64,000 bases of DNA from Ianthella basta (GCA_964019415.1 OZ025870.1:10994455-11058454); one strand, 5' to 3'; positions 22,717 through 59,737 are shown, counted from the first letter of the stretch. Made by a program: numbers and translations. Notes: generated by a model not told the origin, from the sequence alone.

Positions 22717-24663
22717 CTCATCACTTTTACCAGTTTACTATTAATCAGTGGTCAAATGTTGTTTTGTTATTAGCACTAACTACAGCTGTGGTGTGTCGGC
22801 CATTTTGTTTACAAATCTTATTTTACACTGTACAGAATGTGACAAATTTATAGTCCCCTCAATGTCCCACTTAATTGGTTATATAAGCTGGTATGTTAGT
22901 GATTATTTTCCTATATTTTTCCTTTCTACGTACATGCATGTATTGTATTGCTGCCATGCATGCAATTGCACATCAGTGCAATCATCATCTGTATACAGTG
23001 AAAGTCCTCCTGTGAGCAACCACCAATCGAGACCAAACTTTCCCACATTATTTCGCACATCATACCAGGGGTCTCGATCTAAGGGGGGCGACATGCATCA
23101 ACAAGCTGCGCTTGCATGCTGCTGAGGAGCGAGTGGCGAAAACCTCAATTCTACCGTCCACCATCTTGGAAATATGGAGAACCTAGCTATATAGAATTAT
23201 AATTCTTTTGAAGGGACTTAAGTAGTAATAGGCACACATGCGCACTGCCCATTTATACATTGTAACATTTAAATAACGCACACATGCTGATAAATGAGAA
23301 TTAATAGCTGATAATAATTATTAGTCTTGATGAGTAATGATATGGCCAAGTTATCACGAATAATTGTAGTTATTACACTAGAATTGTAATAATAGCTATT
23401 ATGATTTTCCGGACACACTCCTGCTTGCAATACAAAGAGGAGCATCGGTCGACAGTTATAACGTTGTCCGTGAACTCCTCTGATGATATAGACGACGAAC
23501 TGGGACCAAACGTTCCCATCTGTCTCAGAATGTGCCTCGACTCAATCAAACTAATTAAAGGAGCCGGGTGTTGTGTGTGAATAAGCTGCTGCCGAGGAGC
23601 ACGAGCGTGCAGTGGATTCCATGATGAATCAACTGTCAATTCGTCATGCATCTTGGATCTATACATATGAAAAATATATTATACATAATCATACAGGCCG
23701 CATAAATAGGAAGCTGTTAAATTATAAATTTAAACCCTATCCTACCCCGGAGCTCCCGTGGGTCTAAATAGACCCAAACTTGCCGAATTTTTGTAGCTCG
23801 GACAAAAGCACAACTGCGGTGTGACAACTGATACATGCATGCATATATATATATATGCATGCATAATTATATAACTTTATGCCACTCACATGGGCCGATA
23901 ATATTATCGTATTTTTATGTAATTTAATACAGCACTATTGCATTAATGCAAATTTGGTATGCATGCATGAAAAACATAGCAATGATGACGAAGGAACAGC
24001 ACAAGACATGTGCTGTGTTCAAGAAGTACCAGACACAAAAAAGCAATCAGTTCATGGAATACAAAATGGGAAAATGACACAGTCATTACAAAATAAAAAC
24101 GACAAGTGAGTGAAATAAATATCAGCCATGCACCAATCATCAAAGCCTATGTTTCTTTAGGATTGTAGCGTTCTGAAGAAGACAACGTTTGAATAAGATC
24201 TTCAATGTTACAGTCTTGCAAGAGTGGGTCCTCACTTTTTGCACTGTCACTATCGCTGGACATAGCCACCAATATTGACGGCCCCTCTGCATCACGACTT
24301 CGAAGTTGCAGAGACGGACTGTTGTGCCCATCTGGTGCTATAAGGAAAGTAACAGAGGGCTTTGCTCTATGTCTCGCTTGAAGAGACTCACTTTCTTGAT
24401 GGCCTGAACTGATGGTAACTGTATCTTTGTTGCCATCAGCCTCATCATCTCTGATGGAGGGTAAAGACCATGATCGCTGGATAGCCAACGTGGTGCCAAC
24501 CAGACCCTGCTCCAGATAGCCTGGATACATTGGACAGTAGAAGGTCTGCCATGCAGACTTGTAAAGAGGGTTCTCCGTCTGTTGGTAGGAAAATAAGGTA
24601 CTCACTGTGATTTAATCTGTGACTATAGCAAGTCTATCCTGTATAAAACAATGCTGTCAATAT

Positions 24664-24664
<1 letters not shown>

Positions 24665-24736
<72 letters not shown>

Positions 24737-24770
24737 ACATGTGCGTATGTGTGCGCGTGTGTGTGTGCAC
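24665..24770. repeat. (TG)n microsatellite, unit 3
   Basis: More than 30 TG units followed by an interrupted segment with CG and CA, in the intron between the two cytoplasmic-tail exons. Confidence 0.9.
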
Positions 24771-25489
24771 ATATTAACTCACTTCTGGGAAATTAACCCT
24801 TCTCACACTCTCATTAAATGCCCAATACTCTCTGTAGTCCTGAGAGGTAAGTGGGAAAGGAAGGGGAAGAAAATGATGTTGCAATGTTCACTATAGACAG
24901 GTGATTTGATCAGCAAACACTGCACTGTACGCAGCTCCATCAACCAAAAACACACAGAATGTTCACTTTCATTAGTTGCATAGTAGAATTTAGAAACAAC
25001 TTTATAGTTTTACGTGTGAAATTGGAAGTCAAAGTGCTCGAAAACTTGAACATTTACATTCCTGGTTGTAGAGAACCCCACTTAATAGAGCTTAGTTTAA
25101 AAAGTTAATAACTCCCAAAGCCCCCCTCAACCAATTCACTGTGAATAGTTCTGCAACCGTATAGTTCAATACTACTAATGCTTCAATAGGGGGTGAATGA
25201 TGTACTATGTCGCTACCATAAAGGTATACACTTCAGTACAACAAATAGCACAAACAGTTCAAATCCTCACCATGAAGACAATGATTAACTTGGTGACAAT
25301 GATAGCCACAACAGCCATTATCAGCAGTCCAGCAACAATGGGCACTACCATGATCCACTGCAGAATAGACAGTGGAAGAGCAGCACATCCTGTGAGAGGG
25401 GGAAAGGATGGGAGAGGAGGGGAGGGAAGGGGAGGGGGGAGGTGAGGGGAGTTAACATGAGAATGTTCACAAATGAAAGTATTCTATTT

Positions 25490-25740
25490 GTGGCGGAATA
25501 CACTATACGGAGGTTGAGGGACTGGTCTTTGTAGAGAAGTGGTCTTATAACAGAGGTGCTCATGTGTGGTGGAATACACTATGGGGAGGTTGATGGATTG
25601 GTCTCTGTAGAGAGGTGGTCTTATAACAGAGGTGCTTCATGTGTGGTAAAATGCACTATGGAGAGTTTGATGAACTGGTCTCTGTAGATAGGTGGTCTGG
25701 TAACAGAGGTGTTTCATGTGACACGTGGTGGAATACACAA
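25490..25740. repeat. About 80-bp minisatellite, unit 3
   Basis: Roughly three copies of the same unit as at 14780-15115 (GGTGGAATACACTATG, GGTCTCTGTAGAGAGG, CTTATAACAGAGG), in the intron between the beta-tail and TM exons. Confidence 0.8.
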
Positions 25741-25766
25741 TGGAGAGCCTTGTTGAAGCTTTGGAT

Positions 25767-25853
25767 CACTTGCAGCTGTTTCTTGTACAACGTACACAAC
25801 GTGACAGGAAACAATAAATAACACCAACTGTACAAGAAACAGCTGCAAATGAC
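25767..25853. repeat. Fold-back sequence specific to unit 3
   Basis: TTGCAGCTGTTTCTTGTACA and its perfect reverse complement are separated by about 47 bp, forming a strong hairpin. Units 2 and 4 lack it at the equivalent place, so it was inserted in unit 3 only. Confidence 0.7.
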
Positions 25854-25891
25854 AGAATGTTTGAGCAGCTGCTGAATAGGACTTAACATAC

Positions 25892-26008
25892 TGTAATACA
25901 GTGAAACCCTGTAATCCGCCACAATTGGGAGATTCAGGGTTGTAGTGGAATAGTGAGTTTGGAGTAAAACTAAAAGTACACATACTACCGCTATTTCACT
26001 GTATTACA
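25892..26008. mobile_element. Short MITE-like element specific to unit 3
   Basis: 117 bp with 15-bp perfect inverted ends, TGTAATACAGTGAAA and TTTCACTGTATTACA. Absent from the corresponding positions of units 2 and 4. Confidence 0.55.
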
Positions 26009-26600
26009 ATAACATGTAAAGATGATCACTCACTTAGGGATCCTTCCACGACGTACAGTCTCTTTCCCCTTCCCTGGACATAATACACAGGGCCCTCACA
26101 TCTTTCACTGGAGCGGTAGTCACTACATTGAAGGGTGCTGTTCCCTTGCAGTGTTGCTACAAGGGAGGAATCTGTCGTTGTGATAACTTCAATATCATTG
26201 CAAAGGTAAAGACAGGCTCCGCGGTCCTGTTGAACGAGAGATGTGCCCACAATGGTGAACAGACAGGAAATGCAGTTGTCAAAGTCACTGCATTTTGGAG
26301 GTCCACAAATCTGGGAGATTAAAGGGGACAGGCACAGTATATACACGTATGTAGAAGCAGAATTTTATGTGAGTAATGAAAAATGGGTAAAAAAAATGTA
26401 CCTGCAAACCATTTGCTACAGGCAAGAACATTTTAATACACAAACACTTCTAAGCTGCTATAGTACCTGCCTGGTCCACTACATTTGGCTGCCTCTAACT
26501 TTGCAGCCTTTCATCTGGTAAATTTTTGAACATCCCATCACCCTGAGCACTCAGCCTACATCTCTGCTGATGCAGTCTTAACAGTACTACCCGGAGTAAT

Positions 26601-26741
26601 GGGACCAGGAGCAGGAACACTCTCCATCTCTCCCAGTTTCTTGAAGTTGCCAGCTACACTTGATCCAGTGACTCTCTCCAACTGAGTAAGGAAGCTCACA
26701 GAGGAAAGGAGTGTGATGAGAAGACCTGCAAAGAATGGCAT
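26601..26741 (-). pseudogene. Truncated 5' exon of protease-like gene fused to integrin EGF remnant, unit 4
   Basis: The ATG ends at 26741. MPFFAGLLITLLSSVSFLTQ and the next 20 or so residues match the copy at 18757-19194, then homology stops after the codons for MESVP. From there the frame runs into the decayed integrin EGF exon. A deletion junction between two genes lies here. It is head-to-head with kinase-Kelch copy 4. Confidence 0.6.
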
Positions 26742-26917
26742 AATACAGACATGGCATTCTGCGGCAGCGGGGAGAACCTTTTTCTAGCCAACTATGACGC
26801 ATCACCGAGGGCGCTTACTGGGAAGGGTCTAGAGAGCTAGACAGACCACGTGACCCCCACTGTTCTACGCTAAACTCATGTGATCCATTGTGCACGCCCA
26901 ACCAACCTGTAGCTACC
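26742..26917. promoter_or_regulatory. Putative bidirectional promoter, unit 4
   Basis: CCAA followed by CTATGACGC (degenerate CRE-like), the CGAGGGCGCTTACTGGGAA block and CACGTG at 26847-26852. Layout is the same as in units 1 and 3. Confidence 0.5.
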
Positions 26918-29795
26918 ATGGGTGATCTCTTCTCGAAGTTGTTCGCTCCTCGTCCGGATGCCCTCAAGGTTGGGCCAGAGATCAGCCGAGGATCCTTCGG
27001 AGTCGTGTTTCGGGGAAGTCTGGGTGCGAGGCCTGTGGCTATTAAGAAGATCCATGGACTGTTGTTGGACTACGCGAGGACCACAAGTGAGGATCTTGAA
27101 TCCGTCTTGACCAACTTTCGTCGCGAGTGCGAGCTCATGGAGGCGGCTCAACACGGAAATGTCGTGCAGTTTCTCGGTGTATTTACAATTGACGGCAGCG
27201 CGGTGTTAGTGATGGAGCTGATGGAGGAGACGTTGGAACAGTTTCTTCGAAACAATCGCGGGACACTCGCTCAAGAGAAGCAAGTTGCCATCTGTGTGCA
27301 GATCGCATCAGGTCTGCTCTTCCTTCACCAACACGAGCCACAAATCCTACATCGGGACCTAACGGCAAAGAACATACTGCTGAGCGACAGCGGCAAAGTG
27401 GTGAAGATCAGTGACCTCGGCCAGGCTAAGTTTCGTCCCCCTGATGTGCAGTACCTCACCACCAAGGCTCCAGGCTGTGTTCCATACATGCCTCCAGAGT
27501 GTTTGGCTGACAGGCCTCGTTTCACTGAAAAGAGTGACATCTTCTCCTTTGGAGTCGTCATCCTGCAAGTGGCAACACAACGACCTCCGTCATGTGGACT
27601 AGTCAACATCGGTAGTAAACCTGAGGTGGATCGTCGTGAAGGAGACCTCACCGTGCTGTCTGATGCTCACCCACTGAAGCCAGTTGTCCTTAAGTGTCTG
27701 AAGGATGATGCGGCCGAGCGCCCTAGTTGCCATCAGGTGAACCTTACCTTGCTCATGGACCCACATCTGCGCAATCTTGGAGTGAGTGTCTATATGGGAT
27801 GGTTTTGCACCTGTCTAGCCCCGTTCCCAGGCCGTCCAAGTTAATTAGCGCGGAGGCATAATGGATGGCCTGGGAACCACTGTTTGCGCATGCGCAAAGA
27901 TATTGCAGCAAAGTATTAGCTTGTAAAAGCTTCAGCTTTAGTTATTTGCCTACCTTGCCTTAGAGAAGACATAGGGCAAGGCTTTTGCGAAGAGTGCGGC
28001 TTCTGGGAGCTTCCTCGCCGCGGATATTCATTTGCACTCTTGTACGTAGCAGCTAGCAGGCTGGGGCAAAATAGCTCAGCTTACAGAAATACTATTTTGG
28101 AATGTGACTGAGAGTCAGACAGCCTCGCATGTATGCAGTAGTCGGTGCACAACCGCGAGCCAGATTAGATCCAGATCTTCACATACATTTACGGAAACAT
28201 TATACAATGTTTTCCGGCGCCCCCCTAGTTTTGGGAGGGGGGGGCAGGAACAGTGGTGCCCAGGCCGTCCTGTCCACCCACGCACTAATTAATGCAGACG
28301 GCCTGGGAACGAGGCTAGCACCTGTCATATTGGTATTCACTACACAATGAGAGGAGTGATATCTTCTCATTCACCCAAACATGCACCTGTCTTGCTCATG
28401 CACACTCATTATGTCGCTATACTATAACATGCACTGTATGCACACTATGTTTACTGCAAACACCAATGTTTGTCTGCTACTTCAAGACATGGATATTTAA
28501 ATAATGGACATGTTGGGATTGGCCACTTTGTCCTTTGTATATATATGTAGGTTGTCCTCTTTCAGAGGTGGATAATACATGCATTGGCATGTAGATTGGG
28601 ACAGTAAATTTTCTCCCTTATATAATTATAGGGAGATAATTTGTATCATGTCCTTTACATAGGGAGTGCCCTTTATTGGATAAAGGGCACTCCCTAGGGA
28701 GCGTCCTTTATTGGATATTCCACTGTACTGCATTCTATGTGACTGCAGCCAGCATGGCTGCGCTTATTGCATTCTTGCCATGCACATTCATATAATGACT
28801 GCATCCTTTCCCCTTACTATATCTTGTAGACTTTCGAAAGTGGCCCACTGCTGCATGATGAAGGCAGACTACATTCATTGAAGCTACCGGATCTCCCTAT
28901 CCCAACTTGCCTTGCCACAGCAGTTAAGATTGATGAGCACATCTATATCTGCGGTGGAGGCTGCAATGACATTGCAATGGAACGTCAAGTACAGGTGTAC
29001 AGTATCAATCTCCACACGTGGAGCACTCTACCTCCCAGCCCGCAATGTCGTAGTCAGGCTGCATCTATCAATGGCCAGTTAGTGCTCATTGGTGGTAGAA
29101 AACCATCATCCCGTACTGTTACTAACCTAATGAGCACATGGAATGGGCAAGTTTGGCACCAAGAACTACCACCTATGCCTACCAAGAGAGTCCGACCTGG
29201 TGTTACTACTTACCAAAACCTAGTAGTGGTTGCTGGCGGTAGGGGTGAAGACGGGCAGACCCTTCTCAGTAGCATTGCCATACTCAACATCACCACACTC
29301 CAATGGTCAACAGTAGAAAACTTCACGCTACCACGGCCATTGGTTGGAATGCAATTTACCATTTCCACTGCTCACTTGTATGTTGCAAGTGCTGGCATCA
29401 CATATGATAAAGCTACCGATACATACAAAACAACCAGGACTGTGTGGCAGTTGCCACTGACTGCACTGAAGAATGCACTTACAACTGAAGGTTATAGCAT
29501 GTCACATCATTGGACTGAAATAGCACCTACCCCTTACTACAGCTCAGCGCTATTACAAGACACAGCTCATGTTGTAGCTGTCGGTGGAGTTGACAAGTCA
29601 CACACACCAACTTCAGATGTGTTTGTTTATGATCCTAACAATAACAAGTGGTCCAAAGTGGGTCAGCTTGGTGTACCACGTGATCTTTGTGCTGTTGTAT
29701 CTCTAAGTAGCACATCCTTTATTGTGTGTGGTGGGCTCACTGACCCAAGAGACCTAAACATACTTCTCACTTCTGTTGAAATGGTGCATGCGTAA
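26918..29795 (+). CDS. TKL-type protein kinase-Kelch fusion, copy 4 (two exons)
   Basis: Exons are 26918-27781 and 28830-29795, encoding 609 aa, with the phase-0 junction conserved (GGA|GTGAGT and CTTGTAG|ACT). Kinase features are as in copy 1 and the diagnostic AQEKQVAICVQ is nearest to copy 1. The C-terminal Kelch turns (LTDPRDLN) instead resemble copy 2, so the gene looks mosaic. The first codons after the junction read TFESGPLLHDEGRLHS where the others have TFQSGPLLHGEGRLHS (copy 3 the same as copies 1 and 2). The 1.05-kb intron holds a 503-bp hAT-like element. It converges on the full integrin beta gene. Confidence 0.85.
27815..28317. mobile_element. Non-autonomous hAT-like element in intron of copy 4
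   Basis: Inverted ends CTAGCCCCGTTCCCAGGCCG and CGGCCTGGGAACGAGGCTA, with the 8-bp direct repeat GCACCTGT on both sides (27807-27814 and 28318-28325). The terminal motif is like those of the elements at 2404 and 13800, suggesting one family. I see no recognisable coding content. Confidence 0.7.
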
Positions 29796-31205
29796 CTCAT
29801 CACTTTTACTAATTTACTATTAATCAGTGGTCAAATGTTGTTTTATTAGTAGCACTAACTACAGCTGTAGTGTGTCGGACATTTTGTTTACAAATCTTAT
29901 TTTTTACATTGTACAGAATGTGACAAATTTATAGTCCCCTCAATGTCCCACTTAATTGTTTATATAAGCTGGTGTGTTAGTGATTATTTTCCTTTAATTT
30001 TCCTTTCTACATACATGCATGTATTGTATTGCTGCCATGCATGCAATTGCACATCGATGCAATCATCATCTGTATATATATACAGTGCAAGTCCTCCTGC
30101 GAGCGGCAGCCAATCGAGACCAAATTTTCCCACATTATTTCGCACGTCATACGGTGGGTCTCGATCTAAGGGGGGCGACATGCGTCAACAAGCTGTGCAT
30201 GTATGCTGCTGAGGAGCGAGTAGCAAAACCTCAATTCTACCGTCCGCCATCATAATTATGGAGAATTAGAATTGTTTTGAAGGAACTTAAGCAGTAAGAG
30301 GCACACATGCGCACTGCCCATTTATACATTGCAGCATTTAAATAATGCACACATGCTGATAAATAAGAATTAATAGCTGATAAAAATTATTAGTCTTAAT
30401 GAGTAATGATATGGCCAAGTTATCACAAATAATTGTAGTTATTACACTAGGATTATAATAATAATTATATAACTATTATGATTTTCTGGACACACTCCTA
30501 TGCTCGCAATACAAAAGAGGAGCATCGGGTGACAGTTAACGTTGTCCGTGAACTCCTCCAATTAATGAAAGACAATGAACTGGGACCAAACATTCCCATC
30601 TGTCTCAGATCGAATGTGCCTCGACTCAGTCAAACTAATTAAAGGAGTCAGGTGTTGTCTGTGAATAAACTGCGCTGCCAAGGAGCTCGAGCGTGCAGTG
30701 GATTCCATGATGAATCGACTGTCAATCTGTCATGCATCTTGGATATCTATATGTACGAAAAACATACATTATTGTACAGGCCGCATATATAGGAAGCTGT
30801 TTAATTATATTTAAACCCTATCCTACCCTCGAGCTCCTGTGGGTCTAAATAGACCCAAACTTGCCGAATATTTGTAGCTCGGACAGAAGCACAACTTGCA
30901 GCATGACAACTGATACATGCATGCATAATTATATAATTTTATGCCACTCACATGGACCAATAGTTTTATAATGTATTTTTATGTATTTTAATACAGCGAG
31001 CACTATTGCATTAATGCAAATTTTGCATGAAAAATATAGCAATGATGACGAATGACAGCACAAGACATGTGTTGTGTTCAAGAAGTACCAGACACAAAAA
31101 AGCAATCAATTAATGGAATACAAAATGGGAAAATGACACAGTCATTACAAAATAAAAATGACAAGTGAGTGAAATAAATATCAGCCATGCACCAATCACC
31201 AAAGC

Positions 31206-55024
<23,819 letters not shown>

Positions 55025-56011
55025 TATAACTTCAGGGATTGTAGAAGACAGCAACTAAACCACAAAGCTATAGAAACAAGCCTCTGTAAGCTTTACTTGG
55101 AACTTAGTCACTATAGCAGGGGGATTGATATACTGTCAGACTACAATCTTGCAACAGCTGACTTATCCACTTCCTCTCCCACTTATATATGTGCAGCAGG
55201 AAGCCACAAAGGTGCGTGGCAGCGTGTGATCCCCAGTGTACATAAAACAATAGGTGTGGTGAAGCCATACATAAGGTTACTGGCGCACCACCTTCTGCAT
55301 ACCTTGACTATTACCTGTAGACAGTATGACTGAGTGCACGGTCACAATATCAACTGATAACCCAACACCCCACCCACAATATGAAGTGTGGACAGGAGGT
55401 CGACACCCATCAGGCCTGACAGTATAGGTCATCAATGGGGGTCTAAGTGATTGAGGGGGTGATAGCAATTAGTGGAATTGATTGAATTAATTAGCATTAA
55501 AAGCAGCTTCAATGCCATTGTGTACTCTCCTTATCACTTCTCCAGTTGTCTCCAATCGAAGGTTTCCTTGACTACCTACTGACCACTGCAGTACAGACAT
55601 GTGTTATTACAGCTGGCTGAAGAGGTTACACATGTTCAATTGATGGGGTATAATGCCAATCATCAATTTGAGGCCTTCCAACATATGTCACTACCAGGGT
55701 AGTGCTACCATATAAGGGAAGGTGGATGACATGTGCCAATTAACCAAACCAGTGTGAGGAATGAGACGCCTTGGTACGAGTTACGTACTTTCAAGCACCG
55801 ACAGACAACCATTTGAGTACACCTGATGAAGGCGCTTGCTGCCATTACATCATGCAAGTGTATTTAACGTTGATTGTTACTTGCCATGTTAATGTTCTAA
55901 AGGGAGAACAGTCTACTTACACAGCGGTCGACCCATACAGTATCAATTAACAAAAATCACTCATGCACACAAACGTGCACAATAAACGCACTTAATGACC
56001 TGTGATCCCCT

Positions 56012-56030
56012 CCCCCCCCCCCCCCCCCCT
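56012..56030. repeat. Poly-C run
   Basis: A run of about 19 C bases after CCCCT, in otherwise unremarkable sequence. Confidence 0.85.
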
Positions 56031-56524
56031 CAGCATCCACACTCCACAGCCATGCTTCCAAACACTGCTACATTTGTACAAACCTACTTGCAAGGGTAAC
56101 TCATCATTTTAGACCCGTTGCCTTTAAGCAACACTGTTTTGAAACCTGTAATGCCTTCTCCACTCTACGCAGGTGTGCATACAAATTATACAGTGGAACA
56201 TACAGTACAAGCCCTCAGGTCTCGTGTCTCCAAACGAAACATACACAGTGCACCATGGCGTATAAGCTTCTGCGCAAACTAGTACGTACATACATGAAGT
56301 TGCCTCAGCTGTTGTGACTACCCTCACATGCCGGGCATTCCTGACATTATGTGGGTTGCCCGAAACCACAGAACATCTGGTCTGTGAGACCAGTTTGTAG
56401 CATACATACAGTAACTATGCATGTAACTGCCTCACGCAGCAGTCATGTGAAAGTTATGGAAATATAGAATATCTCGTTACAGGAAGGTACATAGGCAAGA
56501 ATACACATGGCCTTTGTAAACAGA

Positions 56525-56815
56525 CCACCTGTCAACACAGACCACCTGTCAATACAGACCATCTACCAATACATGCCACGTGCCACATGTCACTGCAGAC
56601 TATGTACCTGCCAATACAGACCACCTGTCAAGTGAAGACTACACATGTCAGTACAGACCACCTACCAATATACGTACATGTCACCTGTCTGCAGACCACC
56701 TGTCAATACAGACCACCTGTCAAGTGAAGACTACACGTCAGTACAGACCACCTACCAATATACGTACATGTCACCTGTCTGCAGACCACCTGTTAAAATA
56801 CAGACCACCACAGGG
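56525..56815. repeat. CAGACCACCTGTCAATA minisatellite
   Basis: Irregular tandem copies of CAGACCACCTGTCAATA. A longer repeat of about 82 bp containing TACGTACATGTCACCTGTCT occurs twice. Confidence 0.85.
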
Positions 56816-57559
56816 TGTAGTAATCCAATGTACTGCATTTGAACTTGAAATTTTGAAATGTCACTGCCGCTTTGTCTGTCACTTAGTAACTTCACTGATT
56901 GACGTGGTTACCTCATACATGACGTCACGTACATCAACAGGTGTGAATCCAACGATCTGCAAACATTCCTATCACCAATGAGCTATATAATGACTGTTTA
57001 TCTCAAAGGACACCACGACTTAAAAGCCTTGCTAATCTAGGTTTGATTACTTTGCCTAAGGTCAATCAACGATTAGTTCCCATACCTCACTTTTACAGTA
57101 TACTCCCTGAAGCAGTGGGAATGGAATGATTGCTACTACAATAACACACAGACTTAACTTGTTGTCAACAGTCAAGATCTTCCCAGCAACACACGTATAC
57201 AAGATGTGAATCATTTATACTGTACGTCTAGTTATACAGGATTATGGAGGATTGAAGAGAGCGTCCGTCAGACACTTAATCCTTTCAATCGCTGAGACCT
57301 CTTGATGAGCCAATCACCCTAGGGGACGTGATAACTAACACACAATTGTGTCAGTACAGAAAAGATCCGGAGTGCGGATCTTAATCTCAGAGACGTGGTC
57401 ACACGTCAGCTAACAATGTGACACACATTGGTGGTGAGATTGATGAAACACAATTTACATAACATGCTGATATGAAGCGGATAGACATAACACACCCATA
57501 GGTGTGCAGATGCACTGATGCCGAGATACGGGAATAGTTAACATACTCCGGTCTCAATT

Positions 57560-58680
57560 CACAGGCAGTGTTTTGTACACTTCTCTCTATGTAGCTGGGA
57601 CAGTAGGCACTGTCCTCATAAGAGAGGTGTCCTTATTTCAGAGGTAGTTTTGTACACATCTCTATGTAGCTGGGACAGTAGGCACTGTCCTCATTAGAGA
57701 GGTGTCCTTATTTCAGAGGTAGTTTTGTACACATCTCTGTGTAGCTGGGACAGTAGGCACTGTCCTCATTAGAGAGGTGTCCTTATTTCAGAGGTAGTTT
57801 TGTACACATCTCTGTGTAGCTGGGACAGTAGGCACTGTCCTCATTAGAGAGGTGTCCTTATTTCAGAGGTAGTTTTGTACACATCTCTGTGTAGCTGGGA
57901 CAGTAGGCACTGTCCTCATTAGAGAGGTGTCCTTATTTCAGAGGAGTTTTGTACACATCTCTGTGTAGCTGGGACAGTAGGCACTGTCCTCATTAGAGAG
58001 GTGTCCTTATTTCAGAGGAGTTTTGTACACATCTCTGTGTAGCTGGGACAGTAGGCACTGTCCTCATTAGAGGTGTCCTTATTTCAGAGGAGTTTTGTAC
58101 ACATCTCTGTGTAGCTGGGACAGTAGGCACTGTCCTTATTAGAGAGGTGTCCTTATTTCAGAGGTAGTTTTGTACACATCTCTGTGTAGCTGGGACAGTA
58201 GGCACTGTCCTCATTAGAGAGGTGTCCTTATTTCAGAGGTAGTTTTGTACACATCTCTGTGTAGCTGGGACAGTAGGCACTGTCCTCATTAGAGGTGTCC
58301 TTATTTCAGAGGTAGTTTTGTACACATCTCTGTGTAGCTGGGACAGTAGGCATTGTCCTCATTAGAGAGGTGTCCTTATTTCAGAGGAGTTTTGTACACA
58401 TCTCTGTGTAGCTGGGACAGTAGGCACTGTCCTCATTAGAGGTGTCCTTATTTCAGAGGAGTTTTGTACACATTTCTGTGTAGCTGGGACAGTAGGCACT
58501 GTCCTCATTAGAGAGGTGTCCTTATTTCAGAGGAGTTTTGTACACATCTCTGTGTAGTTGGGACAGTAGGCACTGTCCTCATTAGAGAGGTGTCCTTATT
58601 TCAGAGGAGTTTTGTACACGTCTCTGTGTAGCTGGGACAGTAAGACCTTCTTCACTAGAGAGGAGTAGCTTTGTACACAC
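57560..58680. repeat. About 77-bp minisatellite array
   Basis: About 14 head-to-tail units of CTGGGACAGTAGGCACTGTC, CTCATTAGAGAGGTGTCC, TTATTTCAGAGG and TTTTGTACACATCTCTGTGT. Some units lack a GA or TA dinucleotide. Related to the shorter array at 48 kb. Confidence 0.93.
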
Positions 58681-58725
58681 CTCTTTACATGTAGTTGGTA
58701 CTAATACAACACTTTGTAACCATAT

Positions 58726-58905
58726 TTATGGAGCGTTGATGAGCATTCACGTCGCTGTAGATCTGGTTCCAGAAAACATTTCAACCACGAGGGTCTTCAT
58801 CAATTACAAATCAGTTTTGAAACTGATGAAGACCTTCGTGGTCGAAATGGTTTACTAGAACCAGACCTACAGCTACGTGAATGCTCATCAACGCTCCATA
58901 AGTCT
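58726..58905. mobile_element. Near-perfect palindromic element
   Basis: Left arm TTATGGAGCGTTGATGAGCA and beyond pairs with the right arm over about 85 bp with a handful of mismatches. The loop lies around CAATTACAAATC. MITE-like, no coding content. Confidence 0.8.
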
Positions 58906-59737
58906 GCTAGACAACGTAGCATGTGCCTCTACCACATTATCAGTATAATCACGTCAGGCAGAAAGAGGTTACCTTGGATACAGACACTGCGGTACAAGTA
59001 ACAGTTGTGCATAGTTTAAGTGTTTCAGTCTATTTCCTTGGTAACGACTGCCCACAGTTTGGAAATATTTCTATAATTTCATAAAAATTTGTGGACCAAT
59101 TAGTCTTGCACCCCTCCCCCAAGAAGTTGACCGGTACAGTTGCTCAAACTACATATTCCACGCTTCACGCTGTCCCTCAGCATCTTGACAAGCACCTCTA
59201 CTGTGTGTTTGTGTCGCATACCTGCCAGCTAAGTATCCACCCTAACCCTAAGTGATGTATCAGTTTGAGTTGAGTGTGTGCTTGTGTACTTGGTACAATA
59301 AAGGTTGTTTGGCATAGCTGCTCAATAGACCACCCACTGAGGGGTAGTCGTGAGGCCGCCGGCAAGTGCCCCATCTCAGAACAGCGACAACTGTTAACAC
59401 ACATATACGTACATACATTTATACAGCTCCATCCGCTGATGTGCATCATCTCGAATGGAGTGAAATGTGTTGCATATACTGTAGATACAGTACGTGTGTA
59501 CAAAATGCACATTATCAAAGTTTGAACTGATATGTCACGTCCTGGCAATACATGATACAATGAAAGTATTCAATTAAGTGTAATATTGCACAACTGTGCC
59601 AGACCACCCTTGGGTGGGTGTGGGGGTGTGTGGGGGCGGGGGGGGGGGGCAATGGCTGTGGTCCCATGAGATCAGATGTGAACAAAATGGAATAATCACA
59701 TTAACTAACTCATAGTATGCAATCCGAAGGAAGATGG

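Larger units (their letters stand above)
24147..26600 (-). pseudogene. Truncated integrin beta 3' module, unit 3 (EGF exon decayed)
   Basis: Beta-tail 26034-26310, TM 25271-25389, proximal tail 24783-24839 and distal tail 24147-24578 are open with intact splice sites. The tail differs from the full gene at a few residues (DYREYWAFNESVRR). The EGF exon is reduced to about 40 bp (26560-26600). Its EGF frame contains TAG and TAA in place of two Gln codons, and it is joined directly to the truncated secreted-protein exon. In the frame entering from that exon the donor would be in phase 2 while the beta-tail exon needs phase 0, so the simple chimera is out of frame. Probably nonfunctional, although the membrane and tail exons remain uncorrupted. 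Confidence 0.7.
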
